A stretch of 52,671 bases of DNA from Bacteroidales bacterium (GTDB taxonomy: Bacteria > Bacteroidota > Bacteroidia > Bacteroidales > PUMT01), in NCBI GenBank assembly GCA_007134675.1, contig SLKJ01000065.1, positions 1 through 52,671 on the forward strand, written 5' to 3'. The notes beneath the pieces are model-generated. The model was not told the DNA's origin, ran no database searches, and saw only the letters and a list, made by a program, of their open reading frames with translations. Below, one piece after another: positions 25,978 through 34,148 of the stretch. Every line of letters starts with the position of its first letter. Positions within the stretch are counted from its first letter, which is position 1. The translations under genes were made by a program, and so were the position numbers.

Positions 25978-26460
25978 TCATGAAAGCACTATAGCTTTTA
26001 CAAAATAGACAGTTATAGTGATGGAAACTGCAAGCTTTAATCCCATCCCCAGCAGAAACCCGGCAAAAGAACCCAGTCCCGCAACAATAGCTTTCCTGCT
26101 GTTCGTTCCTTTTATCATCTCTCCCAGAATCGCTCCTGCGAGGGGTCCTAATATCAGACCAAACGGAGGAAGAAAAAATATACCGGCAAAGATGCCTATT
26201 CCGGCTCCCCACATTCCATACCTGGATCCACCAAATTTTCTGGTGGCCCATACAGGAAAAATAAGGTCCAGAACAGTAACCGCAGCAGCAACAGAGGCTG
26301 TTATTAAAAGAAATTTCAGGCTAAAATCCGCATACCCGGTAAAGTTTAAAAACAGAAGTGCCAGAAAACTTAACGGCGGTCCCGGGATTACAGGAAGAAA
26401 GCATCCCACCAGTCCGATTAGAATAAGGGCTATTGATATGGAGAGAAACAGAATATCCAT
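25978..26460 (-). CDS. DUF456 family membrane protein
   Basis: 160 residues, mostly membrane helices: MDILFLSISIALILIGLVGC, then FLALLFLNFTG, a helix ending VTVLDLIFPVW, the glycine-rich FAGIFFLPPFGLILGPLAGA and a last helix LAVSITITVYFV. The pattern VPGPP near residue 25 and the GxxxG-rich helix with FGLILGPLAGAILGE are typical of DUF456. The function is unknown. It ends downstream of the lactamase-like gene (convergent) and lies just downstream of feoAB on the same strand (41 bp gap), so it may share feoAB transcripts. Confidence 0.85.
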   Translation of the reverse strand: MDILFLSISIALILIGLVGCFLPVIPGPPLSFLALLFLNFTGYADFSLKFLLITASVAAAVTVLDLIFPVWATRKFGGSRYGMWGAGIGIFAGIFFLPPFGLILGPLAGAILGEMIKGTNSRKAIVAGLGSFAGFLLGMGLKLAVSITITVYFVKAIVLS

Positions 26461-26501
26461 TATTATGGCAGTTCAGAAACACTCTTTTTTAAAATCGCAT
26501 C

Positions 26502-29057
26502 CTATAAAATAAGATTTCCTATCCGGTAAACCAGGAACGACATAATATAAGCCAGTCCTGTCGTATATAAAACAGTGAATACGGCCCATTTCCAATGGCC
26601 TGATTCGTTCTTTATGGCGGCTATAACGGCCACGCAGGGGAAGTACAGGAGTATGAACACCAAAAAAGAGAGAGCCGATACCGGGGTGAACACCCTGGTG
26701 CCGTCAGGATATTTTTGCTGCCTGAGCCTTTCACCCAGTGATTCTGTGGGGAGACTGGCTTCAGGGCTAACCTGGTAGAGCACTCCCATTGTGCTTACCA
26801 CAATCTCCTTGGCGGCCAGACCTGAAATCAGAGCAACACCCATTTTCCAGTCAAAACCCAGAGGTGCAATTGCTGGCTCAATAAACAACCCGATTCGTTC
26901 TATATATGATTTCCGTTGTTTTTCATTGTTCTCTCCGGCCAAGGCCATAAAGGTATTATTCTCTTTAAGGGTATTATTTTCTTTAAGCGTATTATTCTCC
27001 TTATCTGCCTCACTTAATGATTGCTGCTCACCATCATCAGTTTCCTGTACTTTTGCCTGTGGATATGCCTGTCCCTGGTTCTCTGATGTTTCTGCAATGA
27101 GAGATTCCTGATCATTTGAAGATCCTGGGTCTTTCGGGAAGTAACCGAGAGCCCAAATAATAATTGATGCAACAAGAATTATTCCGCCCATTTTTTTCAG
27201 GTACATTGAACCCTTGTGCCACATGTGCCGGAGAGTTGTTTTAATTGTTGGCAATCGGTATGGGGGAAGTTCCATTACAAAGGGAACATCTTCAGAACGG
27301 AAAAGTGTTTTTTTGAGTATTACCGAAACGATAACCGCCATTATAATACCCAGGCCGTACATGCTGAAAAGTACAGTGCCGGGATGGTCGGGAAAAAATG
27401 CACCTATAATCAGTACATATACCGGTAACCTGGCACTGCAGGACATAAAGGGGTTGATAAGCATTGTAAGCAACCGGTTATTGCGATTCTCTATTGTACG
27501 TGTTGCCATTATTGCCGGAACATTACAGCCGAACCCCATTATTAGAGGTATAAATGATTTTCCGTGAAGACCGATCTTATGCATCAGCTTATCCATTATA
27601 AATGCTGCTCTGGCCATATATCCCGTATCCTCCATCAGCGATATGAAGAAAAAAAGAATAAGTATGTTCGGCAGGAATACTATCACTCCTCCAACACCTC
27701 CTAAGATACCATTTATGAGAAGATCCTTCAGGCTGCCTTCACTCATCCGGGTGTCGAGCAAGCTGCCCGTTGCGGAGATCAGATGCTCTATCCACTGCAT
27801 TGGGTACTCACCCAGTGAAAATGTGGCCTGAAACATAATGAATATGAAAAGCAGGAATACCGGAAAACCTAATATCTGGTGAGTCAGGAGGGTATCTATA
27901 GTTTCAGATCTCTTCTGCCTGGCATTTTGCTGTCGCATCATTGTTTCCCTGAGGGCTCCTGATATAAAGCCATATTTTGCATCTATTACCAGTGTCTCAC
28001 TGTCCTCTTTAAGGGTTATCTCAAGTCGCTTAATTTCATTTTTTATTGTGTCATTTATTTCGGCGGCATTTTCCAGGGCAGAAATCCTCCTGTTGGCATC
28101 GTCATCTTTTTCAAGAAGTTTAAGTGCAAGGAATCTGGATGAGACCCTGTCTGTCAGGTACAGGTTATCCTCTCTTTTTATCTTTTCCTGAATACGTTTA
28201 AGCGATTTTTCTATCTCCTGCCCGTAATTAATGTGCACATGCCTCAAATCCCTGTCCTCGTCCTCATATACATCAATAACCTTTTGAAAAAGGTCTTTGA
28301 TGCCGATGTTTTTAGAGCCTATGGTGGGAACAATGGGTATCCCCGTCATCTTTCCCAGGAGATCGTAATCAAGTTCGTCTCCTGCTTCCAGGAGTTCATC
28401 GTACATATTGAGGGCGATAACCACCTTGATATCCATATCTATCAACTGGGTGGTGAGATAAAGGTTACGTTCCAGGTTCGATGCATCAACCACATTTATA
28501 ACCACATCGGGCATTTGATTGGTTATATGGTCCCTGACGAAAAGTTCCTCAGGAGAATATGCGGTAAGTGAATATGTACCGGGAAGGTCAACTATGTTAA
28601 ATTTGTATCCTTTTAGAGAAAACTTTCCCTGCTTTGCGTCTATTGTAACACCACCATAGTTGCCTACCCTCTCCTTTGAACGGGTGGCAAAATTGAAAAG
28701 AGTTGTTTTACCGGCATTGGGATTACCTACCATGGCCACATTAATAAGCTTACCCTTTTTTTCTGCTCTGGTTCGCAGCCACTCTTCGGAAATAACACCA
28801 TTGAACCCCTCTTTTCCTTTATCTGTATATTCCCGGGGAGTTACAACCTCAATAAGGGCTGCTTCACTTCTTCTCAGCGATAATTCGTAACCCATAATAC
28901 TGTATTCAACAGGGTCTTTCAGAGGTGCATTTTTTATAACCTTCACCTGTTTTCCCTTTACGAATCCCATTTCTGTGATTCGCTTGCGGAAAGCGCCACG
29001 GCCTTTAATCTTGGTAATAATTCCGGTCTGATCGTTTTGCAGTTCCTCGAGGGTCAT
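26502..29057 (-). CDS. feoB: Ferrous iron transporter with FeoA domain fused to FeoB
   Basis: 851 residues. Residues about 1-75 are a FeoA SH3-like domain (MTLEELQNDQTGIITKIKG, ITEMGFVKGKQVKVI). The FeoB G domain follows at about 100-260 with G1 GNPNAGKTTLFN, G3 DLPGTYSLT and the VVDASNLERNL segment, then a helical GDI-like region. The membrane part begins near 385 with the Gate motifs FGCNVPAIMATRTI and MSCSARLPVYVLIIGAFF, and AAKEIVVSTMGVLY near the C-terminus. The protein imports Fe2+ through the inner membrane. Around residues 688-705 the loop before the last helices contains a threefold KENNT repeat. The fusion of FeoA to FeoB is known in Bacteroidota. Confidence 0.95.
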   Translation of the reverse strand: MTLEELQNDQTGIITKIKGRGAFRKRITEMGFVKGKQVKVIKNAPLKDPVEYSIMGYELSLRRSEAALIEVVTPREYTDKGKEGFNGVISEEWLRTRAEKKGKLINVAMVGNPNAGKTTLFNFATRSKERVGNYGGVTIDAKQGKFSLKGYKFNIVDLPGTYSLTAYSPEELFVRDHITNQMPDVVINVVDASNLERNLYLTTQLIDMDIKVVIALNMYDELLEAGDELDYDLLGKMTGIPIVPTIGSKNIGIKDLFQKVIDVYEDEDRDLRHVHINYGQEIEKSLKRIQEKIKREDNLYLTDRVSSRFLALKLLEKDDDANRRISALENAAEINDTIKNEIKRLEITLKEDSETLVIDAKYGFISGALRETMMRQQNARQKRSETIDTLLTHQILGFPVFLLFIFIMFQATFSLGEYPMQWIEHLISATGSLLDTRMSEGSLKDLLINGILGGVGGVIVFLPNILILFFFISLMEDTGYMARAAFIMDKLMHKIGLHGKSFIPLIMGFGCNVPAIMATRTIENRNNRLLTMLINPFMSCSARLPVYVLIIGAFFPDHPGTVLFSMYGLGIIMAVIVSVILKKTLFRSEDVPFVMELPPYRLPTIKTTLRHMWHKGSMYLKKMGGIILVASIIIWALGYFPKDPGSSNDQESLIAETSENQGQAYPQAKVQETDDGEQQSLSEADKENNTLKENNTLKENNTFMALAGENNEKQRKSYIERIGLFIEPAIAPLGFDWKMGVALISGLAAKEIVVSTMGVLYQVSPEASLPTESLGERLRQQKYPDGTRVFTPVSALSFLVFILLYFPCVAVIAAIKNESGHWKWAVFTVLYTTGLAYIMSFLVYRIGNLIL

Positions 29058-29123
29058 TTTTCAACAGAAAATAATATTCTTTGTTTTAGACTGATGTCAT
29101 GCATAAAGCACTGGCGGAGTATG

Positions 29124-29131
29124 CAAAAGTA
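29124..29131 (-). promoter_or_regulatory. Candidate -7 box of feoAB
   Basis: The minus strand reads TACTTTTG here, a match to TAnnTTTG, 66 bp upstream of the feoAB start. No TTTG at the ideal distance is seen; a TTTG exists on the same strand only 10 bp upstream. Confidence 0.35.
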
Positions 29132-29152
29132 AATTATAATGCAAACTAATTT

Positions 29153-29172
29153 AATACCCTAAAATGGGTATT
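29153..29172. promoter_or_regulatory. Inverted repeat upstream of feoAB (possible operator)
   Basis: AATACCC-TAAAAT-GGGTATT forms perfect 7-bp arms around a 6-bp centre. It lies in the divergent region between feoAB and the gene at 29302, about 22 bp upstream of the feoAB -7 box, and is flanked by two copies of TGCAAACT (29140-29147 and 29175-29182). The placement suits an iron-responsive repressor or activator, which is inference. Confidence 0.45.
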
Positions 29173-29301
29173 TTTGCAAACTGCAGGTTTTTTTTACGGT
29201 TCAATGTTTAAAATGTGCATTGATACGCATTATTAAAATACTTTATATTTAGCAAAATCTTTGTGTAGCTCAACCGTTTTATTCTGACAAAAAAACTGCA
29301 T

Positions 29302-30054
29302 ATGGAAGAGGAAAACATATATGACCGCATAGAGGACATTATCGGGCACTTCCCTCAAAATTTAAATATTCTGGAGGAGCAGATAGATATTGATCTGCAG
29401 ATGGAGTATTTTGAGTTTTCCTGGAATATTAAAAAGGATGGTGTTCCCGTTAAAATTCTCTCGATGTGCAGTAAATTGTTCGACAAGGATAATTCAATAG
29501 AAAACAAAAGGAGACTTCTTGTCCAGCTTGCATCAATTGAAAAGGTTGAAGCCTACCGTTCAATAGAGAAATACCTTGCTGATCCTGATAAAGAATTAAA
29601 AGACTGGGCCATACTTGCATATCAGGAGAGCCGGATGGTACTACAGAGCAAACTGCTTGATGAGAATCAGGTGTTTATATCTACCGGACTGGGGGGTAAG
29701 GGCTCCAGCCTTAGATATTTTGTCGTTCTTATTAACAGTTCTGACATTCCGTTTGACAGTCTGCAGCAAAGGATTATCAGAAACGAATTTGATTTCTATC
29801 TGAAGAAGAATGAAGCAGAACTTGAAGAGGTTAATTTTACAGGGCATTTCTGCTCACTTCTGGTAATAGTTCCTATTAAAACATCCATCAGGGATGTTCT
29901 AACGGCAGCTGTTGACGAATGCAATGAATATGGTGGATTCATAAGGCAAAACTTTCTTGTCACCAATGTTAAGAAACTTACCTTTGAAGAGATAAACGAT
30001 TTCATTACCAGGCAAGAGGATAAGGACCATAATAATAAGGATAAACACAAGTGA
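29302..30054 (+). CDS. Unrecognised 250-residue protein, possibly HEAT-like
   Basis: I do not recognise a named family. The protein is soluble, without signal peptide or membrane helix, and acidic at the N-terminus (MEEENIYDRIEDIIGHF). Residues about 70-110 (RRLLVQLASIEKVEAYRSIE, then a segment ending KELKDWAILAYQE) look like a pair of HEAT-type helices. The second half is alpha/beta (RYFVVLINSSDIPF, CSLLVIVPIKTSIRDVL) and the tail is charged (EDKDHNNKDKHK). It is divergent from feoAB with about 245 bp between starts, which contain the inverted repeat, so joint control with iron uptake is possible but unproven. Similar proteins seem to occur in other Bacteroidota. Confidence 0.8.
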   Translation: MEEENIYDRIEDIIGHFPQNLNILEEQIDIDLQMEYFEFSWNIKKDGVPVKILSMCSKLFDKDNSIENKRRLLVQLASIEKVEAYRSIEKYLADPDKELKDWAILAYQESRMVLQSKLLDENQVFISTGLGGKGSSLRYFVVLINSSDIPFDSLQQRIIRNEFDFYLKKNEAELEEVNFTGHFCSLLVIVPIKTSIRDVLTAAVDECNEYGGFIRQNFLVTNVKKLTFEEINDFITRQEDKDHNNKDKHK

Positions 30055-30245
30055 ATCCTGCTATTCCGGTATACCAAATAAAAAATCCATCCGTTACTTT
30101 ATTGTGATAATTATTTTGACCGGATTACGTCGGCTTCCTGTTGGCCGGTTTTACGTTTTACTTACTTTTTATAATACCGATATTATGTAATTGGTTTTCT
30201 ACTTATGTAATTTTCTTTGAGGTATATTCAAACTTTTGAGTAATT

Positions 30246-31043
30246 ATGATTGATAAGTTGATTATCGGTACTATTGCGGGTGATATGGCCGGAACCGGTC
30301 ATGCCGGTGAAAAACCTGATCCTGCAGAATTTCCACTTTTTACAGAAAAATCAGATTATACCTGCGACAGCGTGCTTACCGTGGCTGTTATGGATTCACT
30401 TCTGAATGGAAGGGATTACTCCCATACTCTTCAGGTATACGGTAGAAAATACCCGAAAAGACGCTATGGCACAATATTTACCAGGTGGTTAAGTCAGGAT
30501 TACCCCACACCCTATAATAGCTGGAACAACGGGGCGGCTATCCGTGTCAGTCCCATCGGTTATTCAGGAAGGACACTTAAAGAGGTCCTTGATGAAGCCT
30601 CCAATTGTGCCGGTGTAAGTCATAATCATCCTGACGGGATAGAGGGTGCCCAGGCAACAGCAGCTGCTGTATTTCTTGCCAAAAACGGAAGGACTAAGGA
30701 TGAGATCAGGGATTATGTTGAAAAAAAATTCCGGTATAACCTTCAAAGAACCATTGAGGATATCAGGCCAAATTATTTTTATGACCAGTCATGCAGGGGT
30801 ACCATTCCTGAAGCAATTATTGCATTTCTTGACAGTGACGATTTTGAAAGTTCTCTGAGACTGGCTATTTCACTTGGTGGGGATAACGGGAGCATATCGA
30901 GCATAACCGGAGGAATTGCCCAGGCATTTTACAAAGAAATACCTGAACATATATCAAAACCGGTAATAAGCCATCTTACGCCTGAAATGTTTGAGATAAT
31001 TGAAGAATTCAGCAGTACCTATCCAATAAGCTTGTTTCACTGA
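30246..31043 (+). CDS. ADP-ribosylglycohydrolase family protein with altered metal-site residues
   Basis: 265 residues. The overall family plan is clear: an N-terminal GTIAGDMAG, TCDSVLTVAVMDSLL at about 39-53, SHNHPDGIEGAQATAAAVF near 130, and a C-terminal SLGGDNGSISSITGGIAQAF around 209-228. Normal family members remove ADP-ribose from proteins or small molecules using two Mg2+ held by (S/T)DD and GGDTDT. Here the first motif reads T39-C40-D41 and the second G211-G212-D213-N214-G215-S216, so two Asp ligands are replaced, by Cys and Gly. The fold should persist, but catalysis may be altered or lost. No matching ADP-ribosyltransferase is visible nearby. Confidence 0.85.
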   Translation: MIDKLIIGTIAGDMAGTGHAGEKPDPAEFPLFTEKSDYTCDSVLTVAVMDSLLNGRDYSHTLQVYGRKYPKRRYGTIFTRWLSQDYPTPYNSWNNGAAIRVSPIGYSGRTLKEVLDEASNCAGVSHNHPDGIEGAQATAAAVFLAKNGRTKDEIRDYVEKKFRYNLQRTIEDIRPNYFYDQSCRGTIPEAIIAFLDSDDFESSLRLAISLGGDNGSISSITGGIAQAFYKEIPEHISKPVISHLTPEMFEIIEEFSSTYPISLFH

Positions 31044-31076
31044 CAGATGTCAGTTCCCGGAGGGTGATAACCGGGA
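31040..31076. terminator. Two hairpins between convergent genes
   Basis: A perfect CTGACA-GA-TGTCAG palindrome (31040-31053) overlaps the stop codon of the upstream gene. It is followed by TCCCGG and CCGGGA arms (31055-31060 with 31071-31076) around a 10-base loop. The second hairpin abuts the stop codon of the convergent DUF3276 gene. Neither has a strong T-run, so a bidirectional terminator is plausible only. Confidence 0.35.
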
Positions 31077-31448
31077 TCATTCTTCAAGATCGTCAAAACT
31101 AACATTGGTAAAACTTTCAGTGAGTTCCTTACCCTGATCTTCCTTGGTTTTATCAGGATCAACGCGGACCGGCTGTGTGTTGTTTATGTATGAAATAACC
31201 TCTGTCAGTCCGTTGCTGAATTTTTCAAAGTCCTCCCTGTAAAGGAAGACCTTATGCTTTTCAAAATACTGTTTGCCTTCCTTGGTAAACCGTTTTTTAC
31301 TCTCGGTAATGGTAAGGTAATATTCATTGCTTCTTGTAGCCTTAACATCAAAAAAATAGGTCCTTTTTCCGGCTCGTACCGTTTGTGAAAAAATCTCCTG
31401 CCTTTCTACGTTTCCTCCGTCTGTTTTTTTTTCAATCTCTTCCATCAT
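31077..31448 (-). CDS. DUF3276 / PUR-alpha-like nucleic-acid-binding protein
   Basis: 123 residues. The core QEIFSQTVRAGKRTYFFDVKA, then SNEYYLTITESKKRF and EKHKVFLYREDFEKFSNGL, is the Bacteroidota DUF3276 family, which has the PUR fold known from single-strand DNA/RNA-binding PUR-alpha. The C-terminal 30 residues are acidic and probably disordered (ending FTNVSFDDLEE). A role in nucleic-acid binding is family knowledge; its target is unknown. The start could be the first or second Met (MMEEIE). It is divergent from nusB. Confidence 0.88.
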   Translation of the reverse strand: MMEEIEKKTDGGNVERQEIFSQTVRAGKRTYFFDVKATRSNEYYLTITESKKRFTKEGKQYFEKHKVFLYREDFEKFSNGLTEVISYINNTQPVRVDPDKTKEDQGKELTESFTNVSFDDLEE

Positions 31449-31613
31449 CCTGTTTTTTTATTATATTAATACTCAAGCGACAATTAGATGTTGCTTCTCC
31501 AATGTCTTTAATTTTTTTAACAAATAAAATAATTTTGGTTACCAAACACAAATTTGTAGCCAATATTCCGGCTAAATATTTTAAAAATCCGGCATTGTTT
31601 ACCCAAAAAGTGC

Positions 31614-31621
31614 TTACTTTG
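31614..31621 (+). promoter_or_regulatory. Candidate -7 box for nusB
   Basis: TTACTTTG is one base from TAnnTTTG and lies 41 bp before the nusB ATG, with a TTG (31595-31597) 16 bp upstream. A modest match. Confidence 0.35.
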
Positions 31622-31662
31622 CACCTCCTTTAGTATTATTGTAATGAATCTCCTTTAATAAG

Positions 31663-32610
31663 ATGATAAGCAGGAGGCTGTTAAGGATAAAGGTTTTACA
31701 GGCAGCTTATGCCTACTTTAAGTCCGGTATAGATTCGATTGCCAGGTCTGAGAAAGAATTGTTTTTCAGCATTGGTAAAACCTGGGAGCTCTACGTTTCT
31801 GTTTACCTGCTGTTTATTGATCTTGCCTTATACGCTCGTAAAAGAATAGATCTTGCAATGTCAAAGCTGTCTCCCAGCCATGAGGATCTGCATCCCAACA
31901 CCCGTTTTGCCAACAACCTGCTGATCAACCATCTCATGGAGCATGAAGAGCTTAATAAGTTGCTCAAAAAACACAATGTTTCGTGGTCCAACCATCCGGA
32001 GTTGATCAGGGAACTCTATAATCAGCTTGTTGAAAGCGATATTTATGCAGCTTACATGAAAGAGCCTGTAACATCCTGGAAATCGGATAAAAAGTTTGTT
32101 TTGCAGCTGCTTGACGGACTTATCTTAAGGTCACTTTCTCTTGATCAGGTTCTTGAGGAGCGCAGTATTTACTGGAATGATGACCTTGAGTTTGCTGTAC
32201 GAATGGCAGAAAAAAGCCTGAAAAAATTTTCAGGTAGTGATGGTCCCCCGATCCCTGTTTTCCCTCTTTTTAAAGATAAGGAAGATAAAGAGTTTGTAAA
32301 AAGGCTGTTCCATAATATTGTTTTTCATCACAGAGAATATGAAAAAATGATAGATCAGCATACCAGAAACTGGGATGTTGAAAGGATTGCATTCATGGAC
32401 ATCCTGATCCTGAAACTGGCTATAGCCGAGATACTTGAAAACGATTCAATACCTACCAGGGTCTCATTCAATGAATATATTGAGATAGCCAAGTATTACA
32501 GCACTGGGAAAAGCAGCAATTTCATCAATGGAATTCTTGATAAGATCATTCAGCAGTTAAGGGCAGAAAACAGGATAGTTAAAAGAGGGCGGGGACTGAT
32601 TGGAGAGTAA
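31663..32610 (+). CDS. nusB: Transcription antitermination factor NusB (long Bacteroidota form)
   Basis: 315 residues, about twice the E. coli protein. It starts MISRRLLRIKVLQAAYAYF, the RNA-binding helix of NusB, and its C-terminal part from about residue 215 is the classic fold: WDVERIAFMDILILKLAIAE, PTRVSFNEYIEIAKYYS and NFINGILDKI. The central ~120-residue insertion (about 75-210) is usual in this phylum. NusB with NusE (S10) binds boxA in rRNA leaders to prevent premature termination. It heads the nusB-yajC-ybbR-coaE cluster. Its stop codon lies inside an 11-bp triple repeat. Confidence 0.92.
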   Translation: MISRRLLRIKVLQAAYAYFKSGIDSIARSEKELFFSIGKTWELYVSVYLLFIDLALYARKRIDLAMSKLSPSHEDLHPNTRFANNLLINHLMEHEELNKLLKKHNVSWSNHPELIRELYNQLVESDIYAAYMKEPVTSWKSDKKFVLQLLDGLILRSLSLDQVLEERSIYWNDDLEFAVRMAEKSLKKFSGSDGPPIPVFPLFKDKEDKEFVKRLFHNIVFHHREYEKMIDQHTRNWDVERIAFMDILILKLAIAEILENDSIPTRVSFNEYIEIAKYYSTGKSSNFINGILDKIIQQLRAENRIVKRGRGLIGE

Positions 32611-32635
32611 TTGGAGAGTAATTGGAGAGTAATTG
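32599..32635. repeat. 11-bp tandem repeat (three units) across the nusB stop
   Basis: ATTGGAGAGTA occurs three times head-to-tail from 32599 to 32631, followed by a partial ATTG. The first copy encodes the last residues IGE and the nusB stop. As 11 is not a multiple of 3, unit gain or loss would leave the stop unchanged because it lies in the first copy. Confidence 0.95.
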
Positions 32636-32770
32636 CTGGTCCGGGTATTTGTAGTTGTTGTAAATTTGTATTTATTTTGTTGGATTATTTATATTTCAGA
32701 GTATTAAACTTTGCAATTTGCACCCTTTAAGAATTGATATTACAGTTATAAACCATAACCCCAATAACCT

Positions 32771-33097
32771 ATGAGTAGTAATTTAGCTTTTCTGGTGCTT
32801 ATGACACCTCCCCAGGAGGGCCAGAGCCCTTTTATTTCTTTCCTTCCGCTATTGCTGATTATTCTGGTGTTTTATTTTTTTATGATTCGACCCCAGATGA
32901 GAAAACAGAAGGAACTCAGAAATTTCAGGGAATCGATCAAAAAGGGAGACAAGATAGTCACAACCGGGGGCATTTACGGTAAGATTAACGATATTTCAGG
33001 GCAGGTAGTAACTATAGATGTGGGCAACAATGTCCATATCAAGGTTGATAAGAATGCCGTTTTGAAAGATCCTACCGACCTGGCAGCGCAACGTTAG
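32771..33097 (+). CDS. yajC: Preprotein translocase subunit YajC
   Basis: 108 residues. One N-terminal membrane helix (FLPLLLIILVFYFFMIRPQMRK, shown here in part) is followed by the cytoplasmic domain KGDKIVTTGGIYGKINDISG and VDIGNN-like NVHIKVDKNAVLKD. YajC accompanies SecDF in the Sec translocase and assists protein export. It follows nusB and precedes ybbR as in many Bacteroidota. A TAAATTTG box at 32661-32668 could drive it separately, though it lies 103 bp upstream. Confidence 0.93.
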   Translation: MSSNLAFLVLMTPPQEGQSPFISFLPLLLIILVFYFFMIRPQMRKQKELRNFRESIKKGDKIVTTGGIYGKINDISGQVVTIDVGNNVHIKVDKNAVLKDPTDLAAQR

Positions 33098-33152
33098 TTG
33101 CCGTTGCCCGCAAAGCAGAATCCCCTGGAGTTTTGCTAAACAGATAAGATAT

Positions 33153-34148
33153 TTGGCTCAGGAGCATAAAATAATAAAAGATGCTTTTGGAAAACTAACC
33201 AGCCTTAAGCTTGATCGCAGGGTCATGGTTTTTCTTTTCTTTCTGGCAATCTCAACTATATTCTGGTTTTTGAGTGCTCTGAGCAGGGAGTATACAACCA
33301 GTATAAGATATCCGGTACGGTATAACAATTTTCCCGAAAACATGATTATGGTAGGTGATCCACCCTCCAGCCTTGAGCTCACAGTGAATTCCTATGGTTA
33401 CACCCTGGTCAGGTATTTTGTAAGCCGCCGGCTGATGCCTATAGTTTTTGATGTAAATTCATTTTCACTCAACAGACTGCCGGATACCGAGACCCGAAAC
33501 TATTACATTCTTTCGTCTGTTGCCGCTAACAGGATAGCAGGTCAGCTTGGAGCCGATATTGATATCCTTGATATAAGGCCTGACACACTTTTCTTCAGTT
33601 TCACCAGGATGATCAGCAGGAAACTTCCTGTTAAGCCGGCTCTTGATCTTGATTTTAACCAGCAGTTCATGGTGAAGGGGAATATTGACGTCGAACCTGA
33701 TTCTGTTATGGTACACGGGCCGGAATCTGTAATAGATACAATGAAGTTTGTCCCTACAAAGGAAACGGTAATCAGGGGGCTGAATAAATCAACCAGAAAA
33801 AATATTGAACTGACGGATATTGAAAAACTCACCTTTTCACCAAATGTGGTATTAGTTAACATACCCGTCGAGCAGTTTACCGAAGCCAGCATAAATATTC
33901 CGGTTGAGGTGACAAATCTTCCTGATACACTTACGATGAAAACTTTTCCTTCAAGGATTACTGTCTCATATCTTGTTGCTCTTTCTGATTATGATAAGGT
34001 AAATGCACAGTTATTCCGGGCCACGGTCGATTACCTCGGTCCCCCCACCGGTCCGGGACGCCTTGCGGTCCGACTTGTGGACCAGCCGGATTTCGTAAGA
34101 TCCGTTCGTTTTTCTCCGCAGAGTGTTGATTTTATTATTGAAAGATGA
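33153..34148 (+). CDS. YbbR-domain (CdaR-like) membrane-anchored protein
   Basis: 331 residues. The frame has no ATG near its beginning: TTG at 33153 (AQEHKIIKDAFGKLTSLKL) is the likely start, since the next in-frame ATG (33225) would begin inside the membrane helix (VMVFLFFLAISTIFWFL). After this helix the protein is extracytoplasmic and holds YbbR-type beta repeats (VRYNNFPENMIMVGDPPS, VDVEPDSVMVHGPES-like, INIPVEVTNLPDTL). YbbR/CdaR proteins in Firmicutes regulate the diadenylate cyclase CdaA; in Bacteroidota the partner is unclear and no cdaA is in the window. The gene overlaps coaE by four bases (ATGA). Confidence 0.82.
   Translation: MAQEHKIIKDAFGKLTSLKLDRRVMVFLFFLAISTIFWFLSALSREYTTSIRYPVRYNNFPENMIMVGDPPSSLELTVNSYGYTLVRYFVSRRLMPIVFDVNSFSLNRLPDTETRNYYILSSVAANRIAGQLGADIDILDIRPDTLFFSFTRMISRKLPVKPALDLDFNQQFMVKGNIDVEPDSVMVHGPESVIDTMKFVPTKETVIRGLNKSTRKNIELTDIEKLTFSPNVVLVNIPVEQFTEASINIPVEVTNLPDTLTMKTFPSRITVSYLVALSDYDKVNAQLFRATVDYLGPPTGPGRLAVRLVDQPDFVRSVRFSPQSVDFIIER

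Noticed and set aside
30117-30160. Hairpin-like GC-rich segment after the 250-residue gene
   Set aside because: Several weak stems compete (ACCGG/CCGGT, CGGC/GCCG), loops are large and no clear T-run follows, so I do not call a terminator.
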